A stretch of DNA of 20,007 nt from Bacteroidales bacterium (GCA_019416425.1 DXXK01000037.1:1-20007), one strand, 5' to 3'; shown: positions 1 through 7,968, numbered from the stretch's first letter. A program made the numbers and translations. The notes: a model not told the origin generated them from the sequence alone.

Positions 1-283
1 CGGTGCGGCGGGCGTGACGCACGCCGTGGAGTCGGCCGTGACCGACTGCCAGCCCAACGACAACGTGGAGGCGCTGCGCATGGCGCTGGACGCCGCGGGC
101 GTCGAGAGCCGCCCGCTGTGGAAGCCGATGCACCGACAGCCGGTGTACCGCGACAACCCGGCCTACGTCAACGGCGTGAGCGAGGGTCTCTTCAAGGTGG
201 GCATCTGCCTGCCGGCAGGCCCTTGGGTCACGGACCAGAACGTCCGCTACATCGTGGACAAAATCCGCGAGGCAACCGCGTGA
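1..283 (+). CDS. DegT/DnrJ/EryC1/StrS-family aminotransferase, C-terminal fragment
   Basis: The reading frame is open from base 2 through the left edge and stops at TGA 281-283, so only about the last 93 residues are present. The segment ESRPLWKPMHRQPVY followed by GLFKVGICLPAGPWVTD is the typical C-terminal end of pyridoxal-phosphate sugar aminotransferases of the DegT/DnrJ/EryC1/StrS family, which transaminate nucleotide-linked keto-sugars for polysaccharide, O-antigen or glycan synthesis. The catalytic lysine lies upstream of the window and cannot be checked. The GTG at 14 is only an internal codon; upstream sequence in the same frame is coding-like. A strong terminator follows 24 bases after the stop, so this is the last gene of its transcript. 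The substrate sugar cannot be told from this fragment. Confidence 0.82.
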   Translation, partial: GAAGVTHAVESAVTDCQPNDNVEALRMALDAAGVESRPLWKPMHRQPVYRDNPAYVNGVSEGLFKVGICLPAGPWVTDQNVRYIVDKIREATA

Positions 284-306
284 TCTTGTCAATGCGCATT
301 ACACAT

Positions 307-348
307 AAAAACGGCGCCGAGTGAGAAATCACCTCGGCGCCGTTTTTT
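307..348 (+). terminator. Rho-independent terminator of the DegT-family gene
   Basis: The stem begins at 311 (ACGGCGCCGAG), is closed by a GAAA tetraloop at 325-328, and returns with CTCGGCGCCGT ending at 343. A single C at 332 bulges. An A-run precedes it and six T residues (343-348) follow. Orientation and position fit termination of the gene ending at 283. The T-tract lies where the -33 box of the next gene's promoter should be. Confidence 0.92.
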
Positions 349-375
349 ATGTATCAGAGAATTTTGCTAACTTTG
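344..375 (+). promoter_or_regulatory. Bacteroidetes-type promoter for the DUF486 gene
   Basis: TAACTTTG at 368-375 matches the -7 consensus TAnnTTTG. TTTT at 344-347 is a three-of-four match to the -33 TTTG, with a spacer of 20 bases. Transcription would start near 380, leaving a leader of about 15 bases. This decides the start codon at 397 rather than the in-frame ATG at 349, which lies inside the promoter. Confidence 0.75.
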
Positions 376-396
376 CAGGCGCAAAATCAAAAGAAT

Positions 397-777
397 ATGA
401 AAGCTGCATTATTGACGGTGGGGATGCTGGTGGTGTCAAACGTGTTCATGACGTTCGCGTGGTACGGCAACCTGCGGCTCCAACAGGCGGGTATGATCAA
501 AGACTGGCCGCTGATAGCCATCATCCTGATGTCGTGGGGTCTGGCATTTATGGAATACACGTTCATGATCCCGGCCAACCGTATCGGATTCGAGGGAAAC
601 GGCGGACCTTTCTCGCTGTTCGAGCTCAAGATAATCCAGGAATGCATATCGCTGACGGTGTTCACCGTCATTGCGATGCTGGTCTTCCAGGGTCAGCATC
701 TGCACTGGAACCACGTCTGCGCCTTTGTCTGCATACTGGCCGCCGTAGTCTTCGCGTTCCTGCCAACAAAAGGTTAG
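397..777 (+). CDS. DUF486-family small integral membrane protein
   Basis: The 126-residue product is almost entirely hydrophobic, with four predicted membrane segments: about residues 2-20, 31-50, 70-98 and 105-122. The stretches SNVFMTFAWYGNL near the N-terminus and FMEYTFMIPANRIGF in the middle are characteristic of DUF486 proteins, which resemble small members of the drug/metabolite transporter superfamily. No substrate is established for the family. I chose the ATG at 397 because the -7 box at 368-375 lies downstream of the earlier ATG at 349. The A-rich stretch before 397 is typical of ribosome sites in this phylum. The stop overlaps that of the convergent aminotransferase by four bases (774-777). 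Family call is fairly firm; function is not known. Confidence 0.85.
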   Translation: MKAALLTVGMLVVSNVFMTFAWYGNLRLQQAGMIKDWPLIAIILMSWGLAFMEYTFMIPANRIGFEGNGGPFSLFELKIIQECISLTVFTVIAMLVFQGQHLHWNHVCAFVCILAAVVFAFLPTKG

Positions 778-1970
778 ATGCGGTTGGGATAGGCGGCGAG
801 AGCGTGCTCCAGGATGTCGAGGGCGCGGCCCAGATAGTCTATGTTGTGGACATAGGCTATACGCGCCTGACGACGGCCCATGGCGGGGTTGGAGTAGAAG
901 CCGCTTCCCGGCGCCAGGAACACCGTGCCGCCCTGGTACTCGAACTCCTCAAGACACCATTTGCAGAACTTGTCGGCATCGTCCACCGGCAGCTCAACCA
1001 TCGTATAGAACGCGCCGTCGGGCATGGGAGCATAACAGCCAGGTATGCGGTTGATGCGCTCCACCAGGAAGTCGCGGCGCTTGCGGTACTCCTGGAACAC
1101 GCCCTCCAGATACTCCGGCTCGGTGTCGACCGATGCCTCGGCCACAATCTGGCCCAACAACGGCGGACTGAGGCGCGCCTGGCAGAACTTCATGACCGCG
1201 GCGTGAATCTCGGGGTTGCGGCACACCAGCGCGCCGATGCGTATGCCGCACTCGCTGTAGCGCTTGGATACCGAGTCAATCATCAACGTATTGTAGGCTA
1301 TGCTCTCCAGGCTCATCACGGAGGTGAACTTCTGGTCCGTATAGCAGAACTCGCGGTAGACCTCGTCGGCAAACAGGAACAGATCATACTGCTCGCAGAT
1401 GCCGGCAATGGCCTCCAGTTCCTGACGGGTGTAGACATAACCCGTGGGATTGTTGGGGTTGCACAGCAGGATGGCGCGCGTACGGTTGGTGATCTTACGC
1501 TCGAAGTCCTCGACTGGAGGCAGCGCGAAACCGTCCTTGATGCCTGAAGGGAGCGGGCGGATACGGATACCGGCCGAATCGGCGAAAGCCATATAGTTTG
1601 CGTATGCCGGCTCGGGGACAATGATCTCGTCGCCCGGGTCGAGGCATGCCATGAACGCGAACAGCACGGCCTCGGACCCTCCGGCTGTGACGATAATCTC
1701 GTCCGGGCTGATGTCCAGCCCGAAACGGTGATAGTATTCTGAAAACTTCCGGCGGAGGCTTTCCAGACCGTCGGAGGGTGAATACGCCAGGACATCGTGG
1801 TTGACGTTACGGACGGCCTCCAGCGCCTGGGGCGGCGTGGGAATATCGGGCTGGCCGATGTTGAGATGGTATACCGTCAGGCCACGGCGGACGGCGGCGT
1901 TTGCCGAGCCGGAGAGACGACGGATCGGTGACGCGGGCATATAGATGCCCCGCTTGGAAGGATGCAACAT
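774..1970 (-). CDS. Class I/II pyridoxal-phosphate aminotransferase (aspartate aminotransferase type)
   Basis: A 398-residue protein of fold-type I. NIGQPDIPTP lies near residue 37, followed by the cofactor-pocket segment AGGSEAVLF near 96. NPNNPTG is at 171-177, DEVYREF near 202-208, and the Schiff-base lysine is K236 in SVSKRYSE, with GIRIGALV just after it. All elements of the aspartate/aromatic aminotransferase family are present, and the length is normal. It would move amino groups between a 2-oxo acid and an amino acid such as aspartate or glutamate, in the cytoplasm; exact specificity cannot be read. The ATG at 1970 is the longest start; a second in-frame ATG exists at residue 11. The 207 bases upstream contain short tandem repeats and a hairpin but no clear consensus promoter for this strand. 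Confidence 0.9.
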   Translation of the reverse strand: MLHPSKRGIYMPASPIRRLSGSANAAVRRGLTVYHLNIGQPDIPTPPQALEAVRNVNHDVLAYSPSDGLESLRRKFSEYYHRFGLDISPDEIIVTAGGSEAVLFAFMACLDPGDEIIVPEPAYANYMAFADSAGIRIRPLPSGIKDGFALPPVEDFERKITNRTRAILLCNPNNPTGYVYTRQELEAIAGICEQYDLFLFADEVYREFCYTDQKFTSVMSLESIAYNTLMIDSVSKRYSECGIRIGALVCRNPEIHAAVMKFCQARLSPPLLGQIVAEASVDTEPEYLEGVFQEYRKRRDFLVERINRIPGCYAPMPDGAFYTMVELPVDDADKFCKWCLEEFEYQGGTVFLAPGSGFYSNPAMGRRQARIAYVHNIDYLGRALDILEHALAAYPNRI

Positions 1971-1981
1971 AAGGGTAAATC

Positions 1982-2016
1982 AAGAATTAAGAATGCAGAA
2001 TGCATAATGCATAATA
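1982..2016. repeat. Degenerate heptamer tandem repeat upstream of the aminotransferase
   Basis: Five consecutive 7-base units can be laid out: AAGAATT, AAGAATG, CAGAATG, CATAATG, CATAATA. Each differs from its neighbour by one or two bases. The block sits 12 bases upstream of the minus-strand aminotransferase start, so it lies in its leader or promoter. It does not encode protein. Confidence 0.7.
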
Positions 2017-2104
2017 GGCTACGCGTTTACAATTTAATAAGCCTGGGGGGAGCGTTGACGCATGGCACGGAGTGACGCGCTACTATCATACCTGATGCGC
2101 AATA

Positions 2105-2147
2105 AGGCCATCCGGGACCGAGAGGTTCCGGATGGCTTTGTTTTTCA
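2105..2147 (+). terminator. Long hairpin with T-tract between glutamine synthetase and aminotransferase
   Basis: The stem GCCATCCGG (2107-2115) pairs with CCGGATGGC (2128-2136) and continues inward through GACC/GGTT to a GAGA loop at 2120-2123, giving about 13 pairs. On the plus strand TTTGTTTTT follows, a strong terminator signature. On the minus strand, where glutamine synthetase ends at 2178, only CTTATTG follows, a weak tail. It may still end the glutamine synthetase transcript, but by orientation it better ends a plus-strand RNA, although no plus-strand gene is visible upstream. Confidence 0.7.
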
Positions 2148-2177
2148 GTGTCCTTGACTCGGCAAGGATTTGAACTC

Positions 2178-4364
2178 TTAGCGGACGAAGAGAAGCTCGC
2201 GATACTTGGGCAGCGGCCAGATCTCGTTGTCGACCATCAGCTCCAGGCTGTCTATGTGCTCGCGGATCTCCTCCATCTTGGGCAACACGTCGTCGTGGTA
2301 GGCGATGGCCTTGCTGCGCTCGTCAGGCATACGGTTGGCCTTGTGGCGGACCTCCGTCATCTCCTTGACCTTGCGTTTGATGGCTGCTATGTTCTCGCTG
2401 ATCTGCTCGATATTCTCCATATCCAGCGACGCGATGTCATCGGCCTTGGCGCCGCTGAACAGCTGTTTGATCTTGTAGACGTTGTCCAGCAGGACGGACT
2501 CGTAGCGTACGGCGGCGGGGATGATGTGGTTGATTGCCAGGTCGCCCAGCACACGGCTCTCGATCTGGATCTTCTTGGAGTAGGTCTCCCACTTCACCTC
2601 GTTACGGGCCTCGATCTCCTTGAGGCTCAGCACGCCGGACTTGGCGAACATCTCGACACTCTCGGGACGGGTATAGGCGTCATACATAAGCGGCGCGGAG
2701 GTCTCGGTGTCCAGACCGCGGCGCTTGGCCTCCTCCTTCCACTCGTCGCTGTAGCCGTTGCCGTCGAAGTGTATGGGCTTGGACTCGACGATGAGCTTGC
2801 GGACCTCGTGCAGGATGGCCTTGTTCTTCTCCTCGCCGGCCTCGATGCGCTTGGCGACGGCATCGGCGAACTCATCGAGCTGCACGGCCACGGCGGCATT
2901 CAGGGCGATCATGGCGGCGGCATTGTTGGCCGACGAACCGACGGCACGGTACTCGAAGCGGTTGCCGGTGAAAGCGAAGGGGCTGGTACGGTTGCGGTCG
3001 GTGTTGTCCAGCATCAAGTCGGGAATCTGCGCCACGTCGATGCTGATCTTCTCCTTGTCGGTAACCTTGAGCGAGTCGGGATCGTGCTTCTCGATCTTGT
3101 CCAGGATGTCGCTTAGCTGACGGCCCAGGAACATGGAGATGATGGCGGGGGGCGCCTCGTTGGCACCTAAGCGATGGGCGTTGGTGGCGGTGATGATGGA
3201 GGCCTTGAGCAGTCCGTTGTGCTTGTAGACGGCAGCCATCACGTTGGCCACGAAGGTCACGAAGCGGAGGTTGTCCTCTGGGGTCTTGCCGGGAGCGAAC
3301 AGCAGCTTGCCGTTGTCGGTGCCGAGGCTCCAGTTGTTATGCTTGCCGCTGCCGTTGATGCCGGCGAAGGGCTTCTCGTGCAGGAGCACGTGGAAATTGT
3401 GGCGGCGTGCCACCTCCTCCATGACGGACATGAGCAGCAGGTTGTGGTCGTTGGCCAGGTTGCACTCCTCGAAGATGGGAGCCAGCTCGAACTGATTGGG
3501 CGCCACCTCGTTGTGACGGGTCTTGGCAGGAATGCCGAGTTTGTGCGCCTCCAGCTCCAGGTCCAGCATGAAGGCCTCGACACGGCTGGGGATGGAACCG
3601 AAATAGTGGTCCTCCAGCTGCTGGTTCTTGGCCGACTCATGACCCATGAGGGTGCGTCCGGTCATCACCAGGTCGGGACGCGCTGCGTAAAGCGCCTCGT
3701 CAACCAGGAAGTACTCCTGCTCCCAGCCCAGGTAAGCCACGACATGCTTGACCGTGGGGTCGAACAGGTTGGCCACACGTGTGGCAGCCTTGTCGACGCT
3801 GTTCAGCGCGCGGAGCAGCGGGGTCTTGTAGTCCAGGCTCTCGCCTGTGTAGGAGATGAATACGGTGGGAATACACAGAGTGTTGTCCTCGATGAACGCG
3901 GGAGAGGATATGTCCCATGCTGAGTAGCCGCGGGCCTCGAAGGTGTTGCGGATTCCGCCGTTGGGGAAGCTGGAGGCGTCGGGTTCCTGCTGGACCAGAA
4001 GCTTGCCGGAGAATCGTTCGATCACCCCCCCCTTGCCGTCGTGCTCCACGAAGGCGTCATGCTTCTCGGCAGTGCTGCCGGTCAGGGGATGGAACCAGTG
4101 CGTGTAGTGACGGGCGCCGTTGTCCAGCGCCCAGCGCTTCATACCCTCGGCGATGCTGTCGGCCAGCTCGCGGCTCAGGGGCTTGCGGTTGTCGATTGCG
4201 TCGCACAGGGCAGCGAACGTATCGCTCGGAAGATACTTGTACATCTTCTCACGGTTGAAGACCTGCTTGCCGTAGTACTGGTCCACGCGCTCCTTGGGAA
4301 GCTCAACCTTGACCGGCTTGCGGCTCGTGGCTTCCAGCACGCTTTTAACTCTCAGATTTGACAT
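2178..4364 (-). CDS. glnN: Glutamine synthetase type III
   Basis: At 728 residues this matches the large GSIII class found in Bacteroidetes and cyanobacteria and is far longer than GSI (about 470). It condenses ammonia and glutamate into glutamine using ATP, in the cytoplasm as an oligomer. Visible signatures are the metal-site segment GWEQEYFLVD (about 213-222), HNEVAPNQFE (about 284-293), the ATP/glutamate-site segment INGSGKHNNWSLGTDNG (about 336-352), and GNRFEYRAVGSSANNAAAM near 467. The N-terminal GSIII-specific extension and the long C-terminal helical tail are both present, so the gene is intact. The ATG at 4364 follows an A/T-rich leader. Only 52 bases separate it from the dapL stop, so it may be read from the dap promoter or from its own weak one. 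A hairpin terminator lies downstream. Confidence 0.96.
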   Translation of the reverse strand: MSNLRVKSVLEATSRKPVKVELPKERVDQYYGKQVFNREKMYKYLPSDTFAALCDAIDNRKPLSRELADSIAEGMKRWALDNGARHYTHWFHPLTGSTAEKHDAFVEHDGKGGVIERFSGKLLVQQEPDASSFPNGGIRNTFEARGYSAWDISSPAFIEDNTLCIPTVFISYTGESLDYKTPLLRALNSVDKAATRVANLFDPTVKHVVAYLGWEQEYFLVDEALYAARPDLVMTGRTLMGHESAKNQQLEDHYFGSIPSRVEAFMLDLELEAHKLGIPAKTRHNEVAPNQFELAPIFEECNLANDHNLLLMSVMEEVARRHNFHVLLHEKPFAGINGSGKHNNWSLGTDNGKLLFAPGKTPEDNLRFVTFVANVMAAVYKHNGLLKASIITATNAHRLGANEAPPAIISMFLGRQLSDILDKIEKHDPDSLKVTDKEKISIDVAQIPDLMLDNTDRNRTSPFAFTGNRFEYRAVGSSANNAAAMIALNAAVAVQLDEFADAVAKRIEAGEEKNKAILHEVRKLIVESKPIHFDGNGYSDEWKEEAKRRGLDTETSAPLMYDAYTRPESVEMFAKSGVLSLKEIEARNEVKWETYSKKIQIESRVLGDLAINHIIPAAVRYESVLLDNVYKIKQLFSGAKADDIASLDMENIEQISENIAAIKRKVKEMTEVRHKANRMPDERSKAIAYHDDVLPKMEEIREHIDSLELMVDNEIWPLPKYRELLFVR

Positions 4365-4416
4365 ATTTTTAAATATTAGGGTAACAGTCCTTATATATCT
4401 GAAACTATATTCGAAT

Positions 4417-5637
4417 TTACTTCATGACCTCGGTGACGCGGCGCATGGCCTCGACCGTGTTCTCGGTGGTGTTGAAACCGGTGAAACGGATCCATCCCTG
4501 CCCCAGGCTGCCGAAACCCACGCCCGGGGTACAGCTGATGCGAGCCTTGTCAAGGAGCTGCTCGAACAGTTCCCAGCTGTCCTCGGCCTTGGGCGACTTG
4601 ACCCACACATATGGAGAATCGACACCGCCGTAGACCTTGAATCCGGCCTCGGACATAGCCAGGCGGATAATCTCGGCGTTGTGCAGATAGTACGACACGT
4701 TGTCCTGGACCTGAGCCTTGCCTTCCGGAGTGTACAGAGCCTCGGCACCACGCTGGATGATGTAGCTTGCGCCATTGAACTTGGTGGTCTGACGACGGAG
4801 CCACAGCTTGCGCAAGGGCACCTTGTTGCCTTCCGGGTCGGTGCCGCAGACATCGGCGGGAACGACAGTGTAACCGCAACGCAGGCCGGTGAATCCGGCT
4901 GTCTTGCTGAAGCTGCGTACCTCGATGGCCACCCGGCGAGCGCCGGGAATCTCATAGATGCTGCGCGCGGTGGCAGGGTCGGTGACATAGGCGCAGTAGG
5001 CCGAATCGTAGATGATGACGGCGTTGTTCTGAATTGCGTAATCCACCCAGGCCTTCAGCTCGTCGCGCGTAAAGGCCACGCCCGTCGGGTTGGCCGGGCT
5101 GCAGAGGAATATGACGTCGGCATGCGCCTGCGGAGGCGTCGGCTTAAAGCCGTTCCGCTCCGAGCAGTCCAGATAAACGAAGTTGCTCCACTTGCCGTCG
5201 ACCAGCTTGCCGCCGCGACCGTCGATGACGTTGGAATCCACGTAGACCGGGTAACCGGGATCGGTCACGGCCACTACGCTGTCCTCGGCATAGATGTCAC
5301 CCAGGTTTCCCAGGTCGCTTTTGGCGCCGTCGGAAATAAAGATCTCGTCTGCGGCGATGCCCCTGCCGGCATAGTCGTTATCGGCAATGGCCTGACGCAG
5401 GAAGTCGTAACCCTGCTCGGGGCCGTATCCGTGAAAGCCGGATTTTGTAGCCATATCGTCCACGGCACGGTGCATGGCCTGGATGGAAGCATCAGGGATG
5501 GGAAGCGTGACGTCGCCGATGTCCATGCGGATCACCTCGACACCGGGATGCGCCTCGCGGTACTCGCGCAGCTTGCGCGCGACGGTGGAGAACAGATAGC
5601 TCTCGGGGAGTTTCTCAAAATTATCGTTTATCTTCAT
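4417..5637 (-). CDS. dapL: LL-diaminopimelate aminotransferase
   Basis: A 406-residue class I aminotransferase. The N-terminus (INDNFEKLPESYLFSTVARK) and the segment HGYGPEQGYDFLRQAI are diagnostic of DapL. FISDGAKSDLGNL (about 100-112), DPGYPVYVDSNV, CSPANPTG (179-186) and the Schiff-base lysine K245 in RSFSKTAGFTGLRCGY are all present. DapL converts tetrahydrodipicolinate directly to LL-diaminopimelate with glutamate as amino donor, bypassing the acylated intermediates of the DapD/DapC/DapE route. It lies 29 bases after dapF, which uses its product, so the two are almost certainly cotranscribed. Glutamine synthetase follows 52 bases later. Length and motifs are complete; the call is firm. 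Confidence 0.96.
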   Translation of the reverse strand: MKINDNFEKLPESYLFSTVARKLREYREAHPGVEVIRMDIGDVTLPIPDASIQAMHRAVDDMATKSGFHGYGPEQGYDFLRQAIADNDYAGRGIAADEIFISDGAKSDLGNLGDIYAEDSVVAVTDPGYPVYVDSNVIDGRGGKLVDGKWSNFVYLDCSERNGFKPTPPQAHADVIFLCSPANPTGVAFTRDELKAWVDYAIQNNAVIIYDSAYCAYVTDPATARSIYEIPGARRVAIEVRSFSKTAGFTGLRCGYTVVPADVCGTDPEGNKVPLRKLWLRRQTTKFNGASYIIQRGAEALYTPEGKAQVQDNVSYYLHNAEIIRLAMSEAGFKVYGGVDSPYVWVKSPKAEDSWELFEQLLDKARISCTPGVGFGSLGQGWIRFTGFNTTENTVEAMRRVTEVMK

Positions 5638-5666
5638 TTATATCAGAGTTATCAGAATTATAAGAG

Positions 5667-6563
5667 TTATAATGAGGTGTCCGGGCGGTAGAACGTGCCG
5701 TCGCAGATGAACTCGGCGGGGCCGGTCATCATGACGTGCCCGGTCTGCTCGTCCCAATGGATGTGGAGGGTGCCTCCGCGCAATATTATGTCAACATCGC
5801 GGTCGGCGAGGTTGTTCAGCACGGCTGCGACGGCCGTGGCACATGCGCCGGTACCGCACGCCCAGGTCTCGCCGGTGCCGCGTTCCCATACGCGCATGCG
5901 TATGTGGCCACGATCCAGGACCTTGGCGAATTCGATATTGCACTTTCGCGGAAAGATGTCGGCTGTCTCCAGGACCGGGCCTTCCTCAAGTACCTGATGG
6001 TCTGTAATCTCGTCAACAAAAAGAACAGCATGAGGGTTGCCCATGCTGACGGAGGTGATTCGGTATTCGATACCGTTGACGGTCTCGGCTTCGTTGACTT
6101 TAATCTCTGAATTGCGGCTAATCACGGGGACAAGCTCGGGTCTAAGGACCGGCTTACCCATATCGACGGTGACTTCCTTGACACGGTCACCGTCAGTGTG
6201 AAGCTCCAGCACCTTGATGCCGCCTAATGTCTCGAGGGTGAATGAGGTCTTTCGGGTCAGTCTCCGCTCATAACAGTATTTGCCCACACAACGGGTGGCG
6301 TTGCCGCACATCTCGGCCTCGGAGCCGTCGGCATTGAACATCCGCATCCGGAAATCCGCTATGTCACTGGGGAGAATCACCACAAGCCCGTCCGAACCAA
6401 TACCGAAATGGGGGTCGCTGACTTCGATGGCCAATTGACTCAGGTCATCGGGAACGGGCTCAAAACCATTGAGATAAATATAATCATTTCCAGCGCCGTG
6501 CATCTTCGAGAACCGTACCTGACGGTGCTCAGGGCATGACGCCTTATCAATGTAAGTACTCAT
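5667..6563 (-). CDS. dapF: Diaminopimelate epimerase
   Basis: The 298-residue enzyme interconverts LL- and meso-diaminopimelate, supplying peptidoglycan and lysine synthesis. FSKMHGAGNDYIYLNG near the start is the family signature. The two catalytic cysteines are C86 in EMCGNATRC and C236 in WACGTGACAT, acting as the acid/base thiol pair. I chose ATG 6563 rather than the upstream in-frame ATG at 6602. A clear -7 box (6582-6589) lies between them, so a transcript starting about ten bases after it could only use 6563. It is the first gene of the block dapF, dapL, glutamine synthetase. Confidence 0.95.
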   Translation of the reverse strand: MSTYIDKASCPEHRQVRFSKMHGAGNDYIYLNGFEPVPDDLSQLAIEVSDPHFGIGSDGLVVILPSDIADFRMRMFNADGSEAEMCGNATRCVGKYCYERRLTRKTSFTLETLGGIKVLELHTDGDRVKEVTVDMGKPVLRPELVPVISRNSEIKVNEAETVNGIEYRITSVSMGNPHAVLFVDEITDHQVLEEGPVLETADIFPRKCNIEFAKVLDRGHIRMRVWERGTGETWACGTGACATAVAAVLNNLADRDVDIILRGGTLHIHWDEQTGHVMMTGPAEFICDGTFYRPDTSL

Positions 6564-6581
6564 GCTTTGGATTTGAAAATG

Positions 6582-6613
6582 CAAAGTTATAAAAAATTTC
6601 AAACCTTGCCAAA
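6582..6613 (-). promoter_or_regulatory. Promoter of the dapF-dapL(-glnN) block
   Basis: Read on the minus strand, TTTG at 6613-6610 and TAACTTTG at 6589-6582 are separated by 20 bases, an exact fit to the Bacteroidetes -33/-7 arrangement. The predicted start is near 6576, leaving about 13 bases of leader before the dapF ATG. Confidence 0.82.
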
Positions 6614-6647
6614 AAAATCTTCATAATCGTACAGTAGTCATTGCTTA

Positions 6648-7946
6648 TCAATCACTTACCTCTTGCTTTTTCAAATCGGTCATTTCCTTCATGTCATGTC
6701 CGGTCATGGCGCAGACACAGGAGTCGGACCAGACGTTCTCGGCGGTCTCGATCATGTCGATGATTGTATAGACCGGCAGTATAAGTCCCATCACGGCCAC
6801 CGGAGCACCCATTCCGGTCATCAGCGACAGTGTCAGGAAATAGCATCCCATAGGGACTCCGGCATTGCCTATGGCCGATATGACGGAGATCAGCACCCAT
6901 GTGGCGATGGTGGCGAAGTCGATGGTCATGCCGCCGTTCTGCAGCACGAAGAGCGACGTAACAGCTATGAATGCCGCGCAACCGTTCATGTTGATGGTGG
7001 TGCACAGGGGCAGCACGAAGCGGGATATCTTAGGGCTGACGCCAAGTCGAGTCTCGGCACTCTGCATGGTGACGGGAAGCGTGGCGGCGGAACTCTTGGT
7101 GAACAATGCCATCAGCACTGCCGGAGCCATTGCGCGGAACACCTTGAAGGGATTCAGTCCACGTGACATAAGGAACAGCGGCAACACCACAAGAATCTGG
7201 GCGAAGTTGCCGCCGACCACCACCAGGATATACCTGCCGATCGTATCCATCATCACGCCGCCGGAAGCCTGGGCGGCCAACTGCTCGGCAAAGGCCACGA
7301 TGCCTAACGGCAAGGTCCAGATGAGTCCGCGTATCAGCATGAACAGCATCTCCTGCAGGCCGTCAAGGCCCTTGTGCAGGATGTTCTTGCCCTCAGTGTC
7401 GGGCATGCGCGAGATGGCAAAACCCATTGCGAAGGCTATGATCAGTATGGAGAGGACATTGCCTTCGAGTATCGGACGGAGGATATTGTCGGGGATTACG
7501 GAGAGGAAATGCTGGCCCAGCGAGAAGTCCTTGAGGTTCTCGGGCACGGCGCCTGTGTCGGTGGTGAGAAGCGACGCGGGAAGGTTTCCGGGACGTATCA
7601 GAGCGTACAGGCCACCTCCCACAATGGCGGCAGCGAGAGTAGTGAGCAGAGTGTACTGCAATGCCTTGCCGAAGATCTTAGCGGTGGACCGGTCACGTCC
7701 GAAGGATGCCAGCGTGGTTATGACGGCCAGCGCGATGGTGGGCACGGCCAGCAGCTGGAACAGACGGGTGTAGACCGTGGCGATTACATCGGCGGTCCTG
7801 TCAATGGCAGTGACACGTAACAGACCCAGCACGACTCCCAAGGCCAACGCCCCGAGCCAGATGATAATCTGCTTGCGGTCAAAACTGGAACGGGTATTGG
7901 GTCGGGCATCGCGCTCCGGCATAAAATCATTCTTCACCTTGTCCAT
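6648..7946 (-). CDS. Dicarboxylate/amino acid:cation symporter family (DAACS) transporter
   Basis: A 432-residue inner-membrane protein of the GltPh/SLC1 fold. The HP1 tip motif appears as SSAATLP (285-291), the unwound TM7 motif as NMNGCA (319-324, usually NMDGT), the HP2 tip as NAGVPMGC (361-368), and TM8 as IDMIETAENVWSD (396-408). Aligned by eye to GltPh, D397, T401, N404 and D408 keep the residues equivalent to D394, T398, N401 and D405. However, the substrate-carboxylate arginine (R397 in GltPh) is E400 here, and the sodium-site aspartate of NMDG is N321. The scaffold is therefore a cation-coupled symporter, but transport of glutamate or aspartate is doubtful. It lies upstream of the dapF promoter and is preceded by a perfect palindrome (7969-7993). 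An AGGA about nine bases before ATG 7946 supports the start. Confidence 0.88.
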   Translation of the reverse strand: MDKVKNDFMPERDARPNTRSSFDRKQIIIWLGALALGVVLGLLRVTAIDRTADVIATVYTRLFQLLAVPTIALAVITTLASFGRDRSTAKIFGKALQYTLLTTLAAAIVGGGLYALIRPGNLPASLLTTDTGAVPENLKDFSLGQHFLSVIPDNILRPILEGNVLSILIIAFAMGFAISRMPDTEGKNILHKGLDGLQEMLFMLIRGLIWTLPLGIVAFAEQLAAQASGGVMMDTIGRYILVVVGGNFAQILVVLPLFLMSRGLNPFKVFRAMAPAVLMALFTKSSAATLPVTMQSAETRLGVSPKISRFVLPLCTTINMNGCAAFIAVTSLFVLQNGGMTIDFATIATWVLISVISAIGNAGVPMGCYFLTLSLMTGMGAPVAVMGLILPVYTIIDMIETAENVWSDSCVCAMTGHDMKEMTDLKKQEVSD

Positions 7947-7968
7947 AATGGAATCCTGTTTAATATTT

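Noticed and set aside
321..1547. Plus-strand open frame of 408 codons across DUF486 and the aminotransferase
   Set aside because: It crosses the terminator, the DUF486 gene in another frame and the antisense of the aminotransferase; it persists only because GC-rich sequence has few stops.
2151..2178. tRNA 3'-end-like string (GAGTTCAAATCC on the minus strand) just after the glutamine synthetase stop
   Set aside because: The T-arm does not pair properly, there is no acceptor partner or anticodon arm, and it overlaps the gene end; TCCTTG/CAAGGA forms only a small local hairpin.
2148..3923. Plus-strand frames of 322 and 249 codons opposite glutamine synthetase
   Set aside because: Low-complexity, leucine- and valine-rich antisense translation of a well-conserved enzyme gene.
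4294..5691. Long plus-strand open frame of 465 codons opposite dapL
   Set aside because: It is the antisense shadow of dapL and its flanks; the product has no recognisable domain, whereas the minus frame encodes a complete DapL with catalytic lysine.
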